Shown here: one piece after another, positions 54,869 through 63,227 of the stretch | Position numbering within the stretch: position 1 is the stretch's first letter | Layout: the number at the start of each line of letters is the position of its first letter | Assembly (NCBI GenBank): GCA_900541345.1 | Contig: UQJE01000002.1 | Location: 39,255-103,254 of the forward strand | DNA from: an uncultured Blautia sp. | GTDB lineage: Bacteria > Bacillota > Clostridia > Lachnospirales > Lachnospiraceae | Direction of reading: 5' to 3' | Length of the DNA stretch: 64,000 bases | Notes under the pieces: generated by a model | What the model was told of the DNA's origin: nothing | The model's input: the letters and a program-made list of their open reading frames with translations, nothing else | Database searches by the model: none | Translations under genes and position numbers: made by a program

Positions 54869-55112
54869 TTTTTCTCCTCTCCGCGCAACAAAAAAAGCAA
54901 GCGGAACCATCCACTTGCTTCTATAACGACATTAGAAATTCTATTCTCTATGAATATTTCCAGAGTATTGTCTGTAAATTACCAGCTACTCTTATTGACC
55001 GTTTCACAAGATGACATGCTTACGCAATGATTATAAAGTAATCAACTTATAAAATTTGAGCTTTTAACTCAATCAATAATTCGCTTTGCAAAACATACTC
55101 TGTTTTACTCAC
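54869..55112 (-). promoter_or_regulatory. Structured leader (about 245 nt) of the polyamine operon
   Basis: From the promoter's expected start to the GTG the minus-strand leader contains several small hairpins: TTGAG-TTAAAAG-CTCAA, TGATTA-CTTTA-TAATCA, a longer-range AGAGTA / TACTCT pairing, and finally a terminator (54890-54920) placed about 20 nt before the start codon. The 3' side of the terminator (CCGC) could pair with GCGG next to the ribosome site. This is the layout of an attenuator or riboswitch. No known class was recognised. Confidence 0.55.
54890..54920 (-). terminator. Terminator within the leader of the polyamine operon
   Basis: AAGCAAG / CTTGCTT with a 12-nt loop, followed by seven T on the minus strand. 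It lies between the promoter and the first gene of the operon, so it should act as an attenuator rather than an end-of-gene signal. Confidence 0.75.
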
Positions 55113-55119
55113 TGAACAC

Positions 55120-55148
55120 ATTATAATTTGTCAATAAAACTTTGTCAA
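55120..55148 (-). promoter_or_regulatory. Consensus promoter of the polyamine operon
   Basis: Perfect TTGACA (55143-55148), a 17-bp spacer and perfect TATAAT (55120-55125). The -35 overlaps the last codons of the upstream hexose-kinase gene. A promoter this strong fits control by premature termination downstream. Confidence 0.85.
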
Positions 55149-56080
55149 TAAATTACCGGAACAATTTTTACCTCTTTTAAAAATTTTTCAAACTCCTGTT
55201 TCTCGCAGAGCTTTGTTCCTTCTCTTAAAAGAGAGCCGCCCGCTGCCGCAACTGCAAGACGGAGCATCGTTTCCATATCTGCCTCCTGCTCAATTGCCAT
55301 ACACATCCCTGCCACAAGAGAATCTCCTGCACCCTGAATTCCCTTCACAGAAACAGGAATCGCCGGAGAAAATATGGCTTTTTCTTTTCCAACAAGAAAA
55401 GCTCCCCTTTTTCCCATAGAAATACATACATAAGATACCCCGGATTCTAAAATGGATTCCGCAGCCTTTAATATCTCCTCATCTTTCTCAAACTTTCTTC
55501 CGAACAGTTCTTCCAGCTCCTCCATATTAGGCTTGATAAGATAAGGCTTTCCCTTAATTCCTTCTTTTAAAAGTTCTCCCGAAGCGTCGAGAATTACCCG
55601 TATTCCTTTTTTCAGAGCCTTTTCTGTAAGTATCCTGTAAATGTCTGACGGCACTCCGGGAGGTACGCTTCCGCTCAATACAAGAACCGAAGCCTTTTCA
55701 AAAACCTTCTCTGCCTTTTCCGTGAGAAGTGAAAAGGCCTCCCCGGAAACAGTCCTCCCTTTCTCATTCACTTCTGTAAGAATGCCTTTGGAAGCGTCAA
55801 AAATCTTGAGATTTACACGAAGCCCGCCCTCTGTTTCCACAAACTCACAGGGAATGGAACGGCTGTCTAAAAATCCCTGCAGTTTCTCTTTGTCCTCTTT
55901 TGGACAAAATCCAAAACACATAGTTTCCTGCTCCAGATTTTTAAGAACTCCGCTTACGTTTATCCCTTTTCCGCATATATCTGTCTGTACCTTATCCGCC
56001 CGGTTCGTTTCTCCATAATGAAAAGAATCTACTGTAACCGTTCTGTCGATGCAGGGATTTAAAGTCAATGTGGCAATCAT
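55145..56080 (-). CDS. 1-phosphofructokinase-family hexose kinase (PfkB superfamily)
   Basis: 311 aa, the size of FruK/LacC. 'MIATLTLNPCIDRTVTVDSF' at the start, 'GKGINVSGVLKNLEQ' for the sugar, 'VLSGSVPPGVPSDIY' and the catalytic 'VKGIQGAGDSLVAGMC' are FruK/LacC signatures. It phosphorylates fructose 1-phosphate or tagatose 6-phosphate. No fruA or lac genes are adjacent, so the substrate is open. It overlaps the NUDIX gene by 4 nt. Confidence 0.88.
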   Translation of the reverse strand: MIATLTLNPCIDRTVTVDSFHYGETNRADKVQTDICGKGINVSGVLKNLEQETMCFGFCPKEDKEKLQGFLDSRSIPCEFVETEGGLRVNLKIFDASKGILTEVNEKGRTVSGEAFSLLTEKAEKVFEKASVLVLSGSVPPGVPSDIYRILTEKALKKGIRVILDASGELLKEGIKGKPYLIKPNMEELEELFGRKFEKDEEILKAAESILESGVSYVCISMGKRGAFLVGKEKAIFSPAIPVSVKGIQGAGDSLVAGMCMAIEQEADMETMLRLAVAAAGGSLLREGTKLCEKQEFEKFLKEVKIVPVIY

Positions 56081-56694
56081 ATTTTTTCATCCTTCAAAAA
56101 TCCAAAAGGCTCTTCCTCTTTTAAAAAGTGCATCAGCATATACGCACACATAATTGCAGCCTTTTCTTCTTTCAAAATCCTTCGTACCTCTTCTTTATCA
56201 GCAAGCACAATCTCAATTTCTTCAGAATCCTCCTGTGCTGCTTTACTAATCTCCCCGTCTGCATATCCATAAACAGTAGCACAAGATTCATCCGTCATGC
56301 CAACTGTAGTAAAATACGGCTTCTCATACATTTCCGGTGCTTCAATCGGATGAAGAGTAAGACCTGTCTCCTCATAAAGTTCTCTTTTTGCCGCCTCATG
56401 GAAATCCTCCCCTTTTTCCACCAGACCTGCCGGAAATTCATAAATATAGTCATCAATCGCATATCTGTACTGGCGCACAAGAACAACCTTGTCTCTCTTC
56501 TCCCCGTAAAGGCTGTAGATGATCACGCCGTCCGGTGTATTTTTCTTTGTGCGAAGCTTTAAATTTTCTATCTCCTCAGCCCTTGACGCCACGTAATAAG
56601 ATACCGGAGTATTGTGCACACTTGTTGCATCCACAGCATATAAATTCAGATGTTTACAGTCTGTAAGCTTTTCTACTTTATTAATTTTCCCCAT
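56077..56694 (-). CDS. NUDIX hydrolase (ADP-ribose pyrophosphatase-like)
   Basis: 205 aa. A complete NUDIX box G-x5-E-x7-R-E-x2-E-E-x-G lies in 'GLVEKGEDFHEAAKRELYEE' followed by TGL. 'VVLVRQYRYAIDDYIYEFPA' precedes it, as in ADP-ribose pyrophosphatases. The N-terminal 45 residues ('KLTDCKHLNLYAVDATSVHN') are the usual extra strand region. It hydrolyses a nucleoside diphosphate-X compound. It overlaps the hexose kinase gene and follows ribU by 23 nt, so it may share the FMN-riboswitch-controlled transcript. Confidence 0.88.
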   Translation of the reverse strand: MGKINKVEKLTDCKHLNLYAVDATSVHNTPVSYYVASRAEEIENLKLRTKKNTPDGVIIYSLYGEKRDKVVLVRQYRYAIDDYIYEFPAGLVEKGEDFHEAAKRELYEETGLTLHPIEAPEMYEKPYFTTVGMTDESCATVYGYADGEISKAAQEDSEEIEIVLADKEEVRRILKEEKAAIMCAYMLMHFLKEEEPFGFLKDEKI

Positions 56695-56717
56695 GTATGT
56701 CCGCCTTTCTTACCTTT

Positions 56718-57353
56718 TTAATCTGCTCTTAAAATCACACGGAGCTTCTTATAAATAAAAAATACAATAACAGAAGTTAATGTGTATTTCACGAGATTAA
56801 AAGGCACAATAATTAATATAACAAATCCAAGAAGCCCGTTCACTCCGTTATTTACTGCACTGCCCATCTCAATAAAAGACTCAACAGGAACACCAAATGC
56901 CTTTCCGTACGCCGGAAGCAGAATGTAAGCGTTCAGCACACAGGCAAGAATGGTCGTAATGACTGTTCCCACAGCCATTCCCATAACCGCGTGTTTCCTG
57001 CTCTTTACATAGTGAAACCTGTAAATCAGCCCTGCCGGAACAATAAACGCGCAGCCCATAAGAAAATTCGCAATATCTCCCACGCCTGCTGTCATCGTTC
57101 CTTTCGTCACAAGATGCACAAGGATCTTTACAAGCTCAATCAGCACTCCGGCGACAGGTCCCATTGCAAAGGCTCCCACAAGAACCGGAATTTCCGAGAA
57201 ATCAAGCTGGTAAAACGAGGGAGCTAAAAATGGAAGGGGAAACTCAAAATTCATTAAAACCCCTGCTACTGCTCCCAGCATTGCCACCTGGGCAATGGTC
57301 CTTGTCCGCGTCCTGTCCATCGCATTCCCGCTTCTTAATACTTGTTCACTCAT
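56718..57353 (-). CDS. ribU: Riboflavin ECF transporter substrate-binding subunit RibU
   Basis: 211 aa from the ATG at 57353 (AAGGAG 8 nt upstream; an ATG two codons earlier is too close to it). Six membrane segments with the RibU signature 'FLAPSFYQLDFSEIPVLVGA' and 'GPVAGVLIELVKILVHLVTK'. It captures riboflavin for the shared energising module (EcfA, EcfA', EcfT), which is not in the window. The FMN riboswitch directly upstream settles the specificity. Confidence 0.95.
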   Translation of the reverse strand: MSEQVLRSGNAMDRTRTRTIAQVAMLGAVAGVLMNFEFPLPFLAPSFYQLDFSEIPVLVGAFAMGPVAGVLIELVKILVHLVTKGTMTAGVGDIANFLMGCAFIVPAGLIYRFHYVKSRKHAVMGMAVGTVITTILACVLNAYILLPAYGKAFGVPVESFIEMGSAVNNGVNGLLGFVILIIVPFNLVKYTLTSVIVFFIYKKLRVILRAD

Positions 57354-57443
57354 ATTCATCTCTCCTTTTAGAAATTATTCTTTCGGCTGCATGTGCCGCA
57401 AAAAAGAAAATTTCTTATATCCCGTATCTGCAGATACAGGAAA

Positions 57444-57469
57444 GCCCCCGGAAACGAAACTCCGGGGGC
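57444..57469 (-). terminator. Expression-platform terminator of the FMN riboswitch
   Basis: GCCCCCGGA / TCCGGGGGC with an 8-nt loop, followed on the minus strand by TTTCC. A second perfect palindrome GTATCTGCAGATAC (57424-57437) follows. The poor U tract suggests that the second element helps. Confidence 0.7.
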
Positions 57470-57491
57470 ACTGAGATTTTTAATGAAATTT

Positions 57492-57622
57492 AAATTCTTC
57501 TCTCATCCAGACTTTACTGTCGGTTTTGGAATTTCACCAAATCAGCCGCTTGCGCGGGTCGCGGACTATACCGCCGGTAGGGAATTCAGCGTTTCGCTGT
57601 CACCCAACCCCGAAGAAATTTT
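57492..57622 (-). ncRNA. FMN riboswitch (RFN element)
   Basis: On the minus strand the conserved RFN blocks appear in order: CTTCGGGG at the 5' side, then GGGTGACAGC..., 'AATTCCCTACCGGCGGT', 'AGTCCGCGACCCGCGCAAGC', 'GCTGATTTGGTGAAATTCC', 'ACCGACAGTAAAGTCTGGAT' and GAGAGAAG at the 3' side. One peripheral loop carries a small extra stem (CAGCGAAACGCTG). FMN binding should lower expression of ribU and perhaps of the NUDIX and kinase genes behind it. Confidence 0.97.
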
Positions 57623-57636
57623 CTTTTTATATGCCC

Positions 57637-57665
57637 ATTATAGTCGTATTTCTATAAAATTGCAA
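57637..57665 (-). promoter_or_regulatory. Promoter of the FMN riboswitch/ribU transcript
   Basis: TTGCAA (57660-57665), a 17-bp spacer and perfect TATAAT (57637-57642) on the minus strand, so transcription starts just before the riboswitch. Confidence 0.7.
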
Positions 57666-57673
57666 CAGATAAA

Positions 57674-59371
57674 TTATACCGCTGCCGTTCTCACCAGGCA
57701 CTCTTTTTTATAAAATGAAATCCCATAACGAATTACCTTCCGGAATCCACTTCTCTCAAGTTTTCTGGCATACTGTTTCTCTTCTATCTGAAAAAGGGCG
57801 TTTCTGCATTCTTGCTCCATCGTATTTTCGTCTGCTGCAATCTTTGCTTCTATTACCACAGCTCTTCGCTTCCGACGGTCTTTCACTACAATATCCGACC
57901 TTCCCAGACCATTTTCATAATTAGATTCCACGATATAACCTGCACTTACAACCATTCCTGTCACAAAAGCATGATAAAAGCTTTCTGCGTAATCATGAAA
58001 GCTGATGGTATCAAACAACAAATCAGACAGAAGTTCTGTAAGCGCCTCTGCATCTCCATTCCATAAGGCAGAGAAAAGCTCCCGTCTGTCGCTATTCATA
58101 ACTTTTTTATGAAACCATTCCACAACACTTTTTCGGAAAATATCTGTGACCTCTGCATTGGGAATTCGAAGAGCTGTCTGCCCCTCTTCCAATTTATCAT
58201 CTTTTTCCATATCTTCCGGTTTTACTTTTGTCAGATAGCCTGTCATGTACAACAGACTCCACAGGTTTTCTTCTGATGATGCAAGGAAATTGTAAGTCAG
58301 GTTTTCACTGATTGTTTCTTTAATATAATTACCGGATAAAAGCGTCTCAAATTTTTCTGTTACGTCAAAATCTGTCTTTTCAAGAAACTGTTCAATTACG
58401 GCATTATCACTTGTATGCTCCCAGAAATTTTCCGGTTTTTCCAATCCCTGTTCCAAGACCTTTTTTACATAATTCAGCACGTCCCAGGGGCAGTAAATAT
58501 CCATATCACCAAAATGATATCCATCATACCATTGTTGTACCAGTTCCAATTTGTTTTCCATTTCTGCATCTTGCAGAAGTTTTTCTACTTCTTTATGCGT
58601 AAATCCGAAGTATTCATTATAACGTCTGTCCGAAATCGTATCCGTTGTAAAATTGTTTGTTCCTGTAAAAATGCTTTCTTTTGTAATCTTTAAACAGCCA
58701 GTCAATATTGCAAATTTGAGAGCGGTATTATCTTTTAAAGCAGCGCTCAGAATTCCTCGTATCAGATCAATCATCTGTTCATAATACCCATTTATATTTG
58801 CTTTCGCAACAGGAACATCATACTCATCAATCAGCAAAATGACTTGTTTTCCATAATATTTCTGCATCATCTGTATAATCAGCGAAATACTTGTTTTTAG
58901 CTGGGCATCTGTCATTTTTCCGTTTACTATGTCCGACATCTGTGAAAAAAATGTACGGGCATATTCGCTGACTTTTTCGCTTTTCTCCAGATAACTGTGT
59001 TCCATACACAATTCAAAAATTCTGCTTCGAAGCATATCTTTTGCCCCTTCAAAATCAAGTCCGTCAATATCCTTAAAAGACAAGAACAACACAGGGTACT
59101 GGTTCTGCCACTTCTCACACAGTTCTTTATTCCCAGATACTTTCAGTCCCTCAAACAGCCTCCGGCTGTCCTCGCGAATATCGAAGAAATGCGCCAACAT
59201 ACTCATTCCCAGAGATTTTCCGAAGCGCCTCGGACGGGTGATCAGAGTTATCTTCGTTCCTTGCTTGTGCAATAATTCTTCAATCAATCCCGTTTTATCT
59301 ATATAGTAATATCCCTCTTCTCTTATCTCTCTAAAATCAGAATTACCTATAGGCACACTTATATCTTTCAT
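57674..59371 (-). CDS. AAA-ATPase-like / PD-(D/E)XK nuclease-like protein
   Basis: 565 aa. The N-terminal half is the 'AAA-ATPase-like' domain common in Bacteroidetes and Clostridia: 'YYIDKTGLIEELL' at the start, a P-loop-like 'TRPRRFGKSLGMSML', and Walker B 'QVILLIDEYDVPVAKA'. The last 100 residues are a PD-(D/E)XK-type domain with 'GLGRSDIVVKDRRKRRAVV' and 'IEAKIA', which keep the D...E-x-K core. AAGGAGCAGG precedes the ATG. The family is often multi-copy and its biological role is unknown; it is an accessory gene, possibly linked to defence or DNA mobility. Confidence 0.85.
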   Translation of the reverse strand: MKDISVPIGNSDFREIREEGYYYIDKTGLIEELLHKQGTKITLITRPRRFGKSLGMSMLAHFFDIREDSRRLFEGLKVSGNKELCEKWQNQYPVLFLSFKDIDGLDFEGAKDMLRSRIFELCMEHSYLEKSEKVSEYARTFFSQMSDIVNGKMTDAQLKTSISLIIQMMQKYYGKQVILLIDEYDVPVAKANINGYYEQMIDLIRGILSAALKDNTALKFAILTGCLKITKESIFTGTNNFTTDTISDRRYNEYFGFTHKEVEKLLQDAEMENKLELVQQWYDGYHFGDMDIYCPWDVLNYVKKVLEQGLEKPENFWEHTSDNAVIEQFLEKTDFDVTEKFETLLSGNYIKETISENLTYNFLASSEENLWSLLYMTGYLTKVKPEDMEKDDKLEEGQTALRIPNAEVTDIFRKSVVEWFHKKVMNSDRRELFSALWNGDAEALTELLSDLLFDTISFHDYAESFYHAFVTGMVVSAGYIVESNYENGLGRSDIVVKDRRKRRAVVIEAKIAADENTMEQECRNALFQIEEKQYARKLERSGFRKVIRYGISFYKKECLVRTAAV

Positions 59372-59450
59372 ACAATTCCTGCTCCTTTCCTGATTTTTAC
59401 TTACCTCTATGTTATCACACAGCCGGAAGTTCGTCTATTGAAATTCCAGC

Positions 59451-59479
59451 TTGCTATTCCTTCTTCGGCAGGATATAAT
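59451..59479 (+). promoter_or_regulatory. Promoter of the zinc-ribbon gene
   Basis: TTGCTA (59451-59456), a 17-bp spacer and perfect TATAAT (59474-59479), with a leader of about 55 nt. Confidence 0.6.
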
Positions 59480-59541
59480 AAATACATAACATTTCATTCC
59501 ACAGAGATTTCTGTGCACACACATTACAGGAGGTAAGATGT

Positions 59542-59739
59542 ATGGCAGTATTAGACGGTTGCGAATCAAAATACAGAACCCCGGTTCCGGAAGAGAGAAC
59601 CTGTCCGAAATGCGGTAAAATTGTAGAAGTCTTCACTGTAAGAGGCCGTATTATGGAAGATGCCAAATGTCCTTGCGGCTATGTTTTTTCAGCAGAAGAA
59701 CCAGATACCCTTGTTGTGGAGAAAAAAGAAGAAGAATAA
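59542..59739 (+). CDS. Small zinc-ribbon protein
   Basis: 65 aa. Four cysteines in two pairs, 'ERTCPKCGKIVEVFTVRGR' and 'DAKCPCGYVF', form a likely zinc ribbon. The acidic C-terminal tail (EKKEEE) is disordered. AGGAGG lies 8 nt before the ATG and the gene has its own promoter and terminator, which makes it clearly real. Similar short proteins are common in Lachnospiraceae; the function is unknown. Confidence 0.8.
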   Translation: MAVLDGCESKYRTPVPEERTCPKCGKIVEVFTVRGRIMEDAKCPCGYVFSAEEPDTLVVEKKEEE

Positions 59740-59746
59740 AAGCTTT

Positions 59747-59797
59747 CCCCCGGAAAAGTACACGCTTTATCGCGCTGCCTTTCCGGGGGACTTTTTT
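59747..59797. terminator. Bidirectional terminator between the zinc-ribbon and MscS genes
   Basis: CCCCCGGAAA (59747-59756) pairs with TTTCCGGGGG (59780-59789), followed by a T run on the plus strand. The hairpin touches the last codon of the convergent mscS gene. Confidence 0.85.
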
Positions 59798-60665
59798 ATC
59801 TCTCGTTTTCTTTCTGATATACATGAACATCAAGCTGATTAAATGGAATTTCAATTCCATTTGCATCAAACTCTTCTTTTATTCTTTCATTTAACCGCCA
59901 TCTTGCCGGCCAGTAACAGTCAGTAGGAACCCATACACGAAATCCCATAACAACAGAGCTGTCGCCAAGGCTGTCTACAAACACTACCATGTCCTCGCCT
60001 TCTTTTGTATCCGGATCTTCCTTTAAGAGACGTTCCAAAATCTCCTTTGCCTTGTGCATATCTGACTGATAGGAAATTCCAACCTTGACTTCCAGTTTTC
60101 TCTGTTCTCTCGCTGTCACATTTGTAATAATACTGTTCGAAAGCGTTCCATTTGGAATAATTACATGTTTATTATCAATAGAAAGCAGCGTCGTATAACA
60201 AATTTCAATTTTTATGACCGTTCCTTCACATCCAACCTGCCCGCTTTGCACAATATAATCACCCACCTGGAAAGGCTTAAATATGAGAATCATCATTCCA
60301 CCGGCTATATTTGCAAGACCACCCTGAAGAGCCAGACCGATCGTCACACCTGCCGTTCCCAGAAGCGCGGCAACCGAAGATTCCTTTACGCCAAAATACG
60401 TGGCAATGTTAAAAATAAGAAGGGCATATAACACAACCTTTGAAAGCGAGCAGGCAAACTGTACCACGCCTTCATCAATATTGGCTCTGCCAAGAGATCG
60501 CTTTATAAACTTTAAAAGCCACCGTATGAGCTTACCACCCAGCCAGAATACAAGAAGGGCTATGACAATGCGAAGGCAAAAACCGGTAATGGCTGGCAGC
60601 TTATCTTCTATATACTGCGGAAATTTATGAATTTCCTTACTGATTTCCTGAACCTGGGTTTCCAT
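59796..60665 (-). CDS. mscS: Small-conductance mechanosensitive channel MscS
   Basis: 289 aa, the size of E. coli MscS. Three N-terminal helices; the pore-lining third helix is 'ALLGTAGVTIGLALQGGLAN' with the Ala/Gly packing pattern. Then 'MMILIFKPFQVGDYIVQSGQ' and a C-terminal vestibule domain ('HVIIPNGTLSNSIITNVTAR'). It opens on membrane tension to release solutes after osmotic downshock. It follows the DUF1294 gene by 12 nt on the same strand. Confidence 0.93.
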   Translation of the reverse strand: METQVQEISKEIHKFPQYIEDKLPAITGFCLRIVIALLVFWLGGKLIRWLLKFIKRSLGRANIDEGVVQFACSLSKVVLYALLIFNIATYFGVKESSVAALLGTAGVTIGLALQGGLANIAGGMMILIFKPFQVGDYIVQSGQVGCEGTVIKIEICYTTLLSIDNKHVIIPNGTLSNSIITNVTAREQRKLEVKVGISYQSDMHKAKEILERLLKEDPDTKEGEDMVVFVDSLGDSSVVMGFRVWVPTDCYWPARWRLNERIKEEFDANGIEIPFNQLDVHVYQKENER

Positions 60666-60677
60666 GATTTCTCCTTT

Positions 60678-60953
60678 TTAATAATAAAATTTTCTCATTA
60701 CTGTACAGATTACAATTACCTGTGCAATGAAAATCAGCGGAACCGAAATATAAAATTTCGGTTTTCTGGTTTTATGGTGAAATTTTCTCATTCCAAACCA
60801 TGCTCCAAAAGATCCGCCCACAACTGCCAGAAGAAGCAGAATGCTTTCCGGAATTCTCCACTGTCCCTTTTTTGCTTTTTCCTTATCAATACCGTAAATA
60901 ATAAATGTCAAAATATTGATTATAATAAGATAGTACAGAAAATACTCAAGCAT
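60678..60953 (-). CDS. DUF1294-family small membrane protein
   Basis: 91 aa with three hydrophobic segments. 'YGIDKEKAKKGQWRIPESIL' followed by 'LLLAVVGGSFGAWFGMRKFH' and 'HKTRKPKF' is the DUF1294 signature. The function is unknown. The gene sits 1 nt after the tex stop and 12 nt before mscS, so all three probably share a transcript. Confidence 0.9.
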   Translation of the reverse strand: MLEYFLYYLIIINILTFIIYGIDKEKAKKGQWRIPESILLLLAVVGGSFGAWFGMRKFHHKTRKPKFYISVPLIFIAQVIVICTVMRKFYY

Positions 60954-60954
60954 T

Positions 60955-63108
60955 TTATTTTGTTCCCTTCATGGAAAGGCTGATTCTCTTTTTCTTCATG
61001 TCTACGCCAATGACACGCACATCTACAACATCTCCAACGCTTACTGCCTCCAGCGGGTGTTTAATATATCTCTCGCAGATTTCAGAGATATGAACAAGTC
61101 CGTCCTGATGTACTCCGATATCAACAAATGCACCAAAGTCAATTACATTTCTTACCGTTCCTTTTAAAATCATTCCCTCTTTTAAATCTTTCATATCAAG
61201 GACATCTGTACGAAGAATGGGTTTTGGCATCTCGTCACGAGGGTCACGGGCAGGTTTTTCCAGCTCTTTTACAATATCCTGAAGAGTCAGCTCTCCCAAT
61301 CCAAGCTCCTGTGCCATTTTTTTATAATCTTTGATTTTACGGGAAAGACCTGCAAGTTTTCCCCCGGAAATATCCTCTGTTGTATAACCAAGACGTTCCA
61401 GAAGTGCAGATGCCGCCTCATAACTTTCCGGGTGAACGCTTGTTGCATCAAGAGGATTTTTTCCGTCTGCAATACGCATAAATCCGGCGCACTGCTCAAA
61501 TGCCTTCGGACCAAGCTTTGCTACCTTTAAAAGCTCTTTTCTGCTTGTAAATCTTCCGTTTTCTTCACGATACGCCACGATATTTTTTGCAATTGCTTTA
61601 GAAATACCGGAAATGTACTCAAGAAGAGAAGCAGAAGCTGTATTTAAGTCAACGCCAACTTTATTTACACAATCCTCTACAACACCGCCAAGAGCTTCTC
61701 CAAGCTTTTTCTGATTCATATCGTGCTGATACTGTCCTACACCGATGGATTTCGGATCAATTTTTACAAGCTCTGCAAGCGGATCCTGCACACGTCTCGC
61801 AATAGATGCCGCACTTCTCTGTCCTACATCAAAATTCGGAAATTCCTCTGTTGCCAGCTTACTTGCAGAATACACGGAAGCTCCCGCCTCATTTGTAATC
61901 ACATACTGCACTTTCTCCGGAATCTCTTTGAAAAGTTCTACAATGACCTGCTCAGATTCTCTTGATGCCGTTCCGTTTCCCAGAGAAAAAAGTGTGATAT
62001 TATATTTTTCAATCAGTTTTTTCAGCGTTTCTTTTGCTGCCTTGATTTTTGCATCTGTCGTAGGCGCTGTAGGATAAATAACGGTAGTATCCAGAACTTT
62101 TCCTGTTGCATCTACAACCGCAAGCTTACAGCCTGTACGGAATGCCGGATCCCAGCCAAGTACAACCTGTCCGGAAATTGGAGGCTGCATAAGAAGCTGC
62201 TCCAGATTTTTTCCAAACACGCTGATTGCCCCGTCCTCTGCCTTTTCTGTAAGTTCGCTTCTGATTTCACGCTCAATAGCAGGTCCGATCAAACGCTTAT
62301 AGCTGTCTTCTACAACTGCTTTTAAAACTGGAGTTGTATTCGGATTCTCTCGAATAATTACCTGATGCTCCAGATACCGGAGAATCTCGTCCTCAGGAGC
62401 GGAAATTTTTACTGTGAGAATCTTTTCTTTTTCTCCCCGGTTAAGAGCCAGAACACGATGTCCTGCCAGCTTTTTCACCGGCTCCTCAAACTCATAGTAC
62501 ATCTCATAAACAGACTGCGCCTCTTTATCCTTTGCAGCAGAAACAACGGTTCCCTTTTTGGCCGTAAGATTTCGAATATAAATGCGGTAATCCGCTTCAT
62601 CGGAAACACGCTCTGCCAGAATATCCATTGCACCGTTAATCGCTTCCTGCGCAGTGCGTACTTCTTTTTCATCGGAAATAAATGCCTCTGCTTCCTGCTC
62701 CGGCGTCTTATCAGTCATCTGCAGAGAAAAAATATTTGCAAGAGGCTCCAGACCTTTTTCCTTTGCAATAATCGCGCGTGTACGGCGTTTCGGACGGTAC
62801 GGGCGGTATAAATCCTCCACTACTACAAGGGTCTGTGCTTCCTGAATCTGTTTTTTCAGTTCTTCTGTAAGCTTGCCCTGGTCAGCAATGCTTCCCATTA
62901 CCTGCGCTTTTTTATCTTCCAGATTGCGAAGATACGTAAGACGCTCATGAAGAGAACGAAGCTGCTCGTCATTTAAAGCGCCTGTTGCTTCTTTTCTATA
63001 TCGGGAAATAAAAGGAATGGTGTTGCCCTCGTCAATCAGCTTGACTGCTGCCTCCACCTGCCATTTTTCTACATGAAGTTCCTGTGTAATTACCTGAATA
63101 ATATCCAT
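60955..63108 (-). CDS. tex: Tex-like RNA-binding transcription accessory protein
   Basis: 717 aa, typical Tex length. Helical N-terminal region ('FISRYRKEATGALNDEQLRS'), YqgF/RNase-H-like fold ('VLGWDPAFRTGCKLAVVDAT', 'LGNGTASRESEQVI'), helix-hairpin-helix pairs ('DLNTASASLLEYISGISKAI') and a C-terminal S1 domain ('LKGTVRNVIDFGAFVDIGVH', 'DGLVHISEICERYIKHP'). Tex acts in RNA polymerase-associated transcription and RNA handling. First gene of a small operon with the DUF1294 and mscS genes. Confidence 0.97.
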   Translation of the reverse strand: MDIIQVITQELHVEKWQVEAAVKLIDEGNTIPFISRYRKEATGALNDEQLRSLHERLTYLRNLEDKKAQVMGSIADQGKLTEELKKQIQEAQTLVVVEDLYRPYRPKRRTRAIIAKEKGLEPLANIFSLQMTDKTPEQEAEAFISDEKEVRTAQEAINGAMDILAERVSDEADYRIYIRNLTAKKGTVVSAAKDKEAQSVYEMYYEFEEPVKKLAGHRVLALNRGEKEKILTVKISAPEDEILRYLEHQVIIRENPNTTPVLKAVVEDSYKRLIGPAIEREIRSELTEKAEDGAISVFGKNLEQLLMQPPISGQVVLGWDPAFRTGCKLAVVDATGKVLDTTVIYPTAPTTDAKIKAAKETLKKLIEKYNITLFSLGNGTASRESEQVIVELFKEIPEKVQYVITNEAGASVYSASKLATEEFPNFDVGQRSAASIARRVQDPLAELVKIDPKSIGVGQYQHDMNQKKLGEALGGVVEDCVNKVGVDLNTASASLLEYISGISKAIAKNIVAYREENGRFTSRKELLKVAKLGPKAFEQCAGFMRIADGKNPLDATSVHPESYEAASALLERLGYTTEDISGGKLAGLSRKIKDYKKMAQELGLGELTLQDIVKELEKPARDPRDEMPKPILRTDVLDMKDLKEGMILKGTVRNVIDFGAFVDIGVHQDGLVHISEICERYIKHPLEAVSVGDVVDVRVIGVDMKKKRISLSMKGTK

Positions 63109-63190
63109 ATATTTCTGTCTCCTCTACCTGTTTTCACAGAGTTTTTATCTAATATACCTTAACAACGGAAAAAGAATTTGTCAAGAAAAA

Positions 63191-63216
63191 GAAGCCGCCG
63201 CATAAGCGGCAGCTTC
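63191..63216 (-). terminator. Terminator after the small membrane protein gene
   Basis: GAAGC-T-GCCGC / GCGGC-G-GCTTC with a TTAT loop, followed by TTTTTC on the minus strand. It lies 12 nt past the stop at 63228. The spacer 63109-63190 should hold the tex promoter, but I see no convincing one. Confidence 0.88.
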
Positions 63217-63227
63217 CATATACATTA

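Noticed and set aside
54895..54920. T-box-like sequence (TGGATGGTTCCGC) in the polyamine leader
   Set aside because: It resembles the AGGGTGGNACCGCG core only loosely, and I could not identify Stem I landmarks or a specifier loop. It is kept as an unclassified leader.
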